Shown here piece after piece: positions 14,231-14,372 of a DNA stretch of 14,372 nt. Under the pieces are notes generated by a model. That model was not told where the DNA came from. It ran no database searches and saw only the letters and a list, made by a program, of their open reading frames with translations. The position numbers were made by a program, and so were the translations under genes. Position 1 is the first letter of the stretch. Every line of letters starts with the position of its first letter. The DNA comes from Desulfarculaceae bacterium (lineage in GTDB: Bacteria > Desulfobacterota > Desulfobacteria > Desulfobacterales > Desulfobacteraceae): contig JAIPEK010000028.1 in NCBI GenBank assembly GCA_021737205.1, positions 1 through 14,372 of the forward strand. The letters run 5' to 3'.

Positions 14231-14372
14231 ATGACGGAAAATCAGGAACAGCGTGTCAGCTGGGAAGGGGTCATCAGGACATTACTAGACAGACTTGAAA
14301 TCCCTTCCGGGTCGGAGCTCAGGGAGCTTCATAAAAGGCTTGACAAACTCGAGGCGCTGGTTTATCAAAAGG
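14231..14372 (+). CDS. Small charged, coiled-coil-prone protein, partial at right edge (phasin/PhaE-like motif)
   Basis: An open frame from ATG 14231 runs 47 codons to the window end without a stop. The start is well supported by GGAGG about 7 nt upstream. The visible part is charged and helical. LLDRLEIPSGSELRELHKRL (residues 19-38) followed by heptad-like DKLEALV recalls the conserved short motif and coiled coil at the C-terminus of PHA-synthase subunit PhaE and of some phasin-type proteins (LxxPTRSEVDxLxxRLxxLE). That resemblance is from pattern only, so no function is assigned. It is divergent from the DUF2062 cluster. Confidence 0.7.
   Translation, partial: MTENQEQRVSWEGVIRTLLDRLEIPSGSELRELHKRLDKLEALVYQK

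Noticed and set aside
1..14372. CRISPR array, tRNA, rRNA, insertion sequence or phage gene
   Set aside because: No regularly spaced repeats, cloverleaf-type sequence, transposase or integrase frame was seen on either strand.

Overview
The window looks like chromosomal DNA of an anaerobic, probably sulfate-reducing, member of the Desulfobacterota. This is an inference from gene content: a gamma-alpha fused 2-oxoacid:acceptor oxidoreductase with GltD-like and FAD electron-transfer partners, LL-diaminopimelate aminotransferase, two tandem moeA paralogs (one fused to a periplasmic-binding-like domain), and intergenic inverted repeats built from short tandem units. No rRNA, tRNA, CRISPR array, transposase or phage gene was seen.

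Layout. (1) Positions 1-4343, minus strand, form a redox operon read right to left: a GltD-like FAD/iron-sulfur protein with a TTG start, a small FAD oxidoreductase, and a 2-oxoacid oxidoreductase alpha subunit that starts in a 4-nt ATGA overlap and runs off the left edge. (2) Positions 4344-4642 are a divergent promoter region, with a plausible promoter for each side and an inverted repeat in the leader of the next gene. (3) Positions 4643-6451, plus strand, encode the ribosome-associated GTPase TypA/BipA. (4) Positions 6449-6645, between convergent genes, hold a palindromic element of about 200 bp. Its arms include both flanking stop codons, and it encloses a small AT-rich remnant of coding-like sequence. 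(5) Positions 6631-13993, minus strand, form a long co-directional cluster read right to left: DUF2062 membrane protein, rsmA/ksgA, a divergent HD-GYP protein, dapL, moeA, and a moeA-PBP fusion. Several junctions overlap or nearly touch, but there are gaps of 76 nt before dapL and 132 nt before the last gene. (6) Positions 13994-14230 are an AT-rich divergent intergenic region. A plus-strand gene starts at 14231 and leaves the window at the right edge.

How the genes work together. The left operon would carry out CoA-dependent oxidative decarboxylation of a 2-oxoacid, or the reverse reductive carboxylation, with two flavoproteins moving electrons between the enzyme and NAD(P)H or ferredoxin. 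The right cluster mixes ribosome maturation (rsmA), lysine/peptidoglycan precursor synthesis (dapL), molybdenum or tungsten cofactor maturation (two MoeA-type proteins) and a signalling-like HD-GYP protein.

The least explained features are three intergenic inverted repeats of similar design, the coding-like remnant in the largest one, and several redox or signalling proteins whose family-defining residues are substituted.
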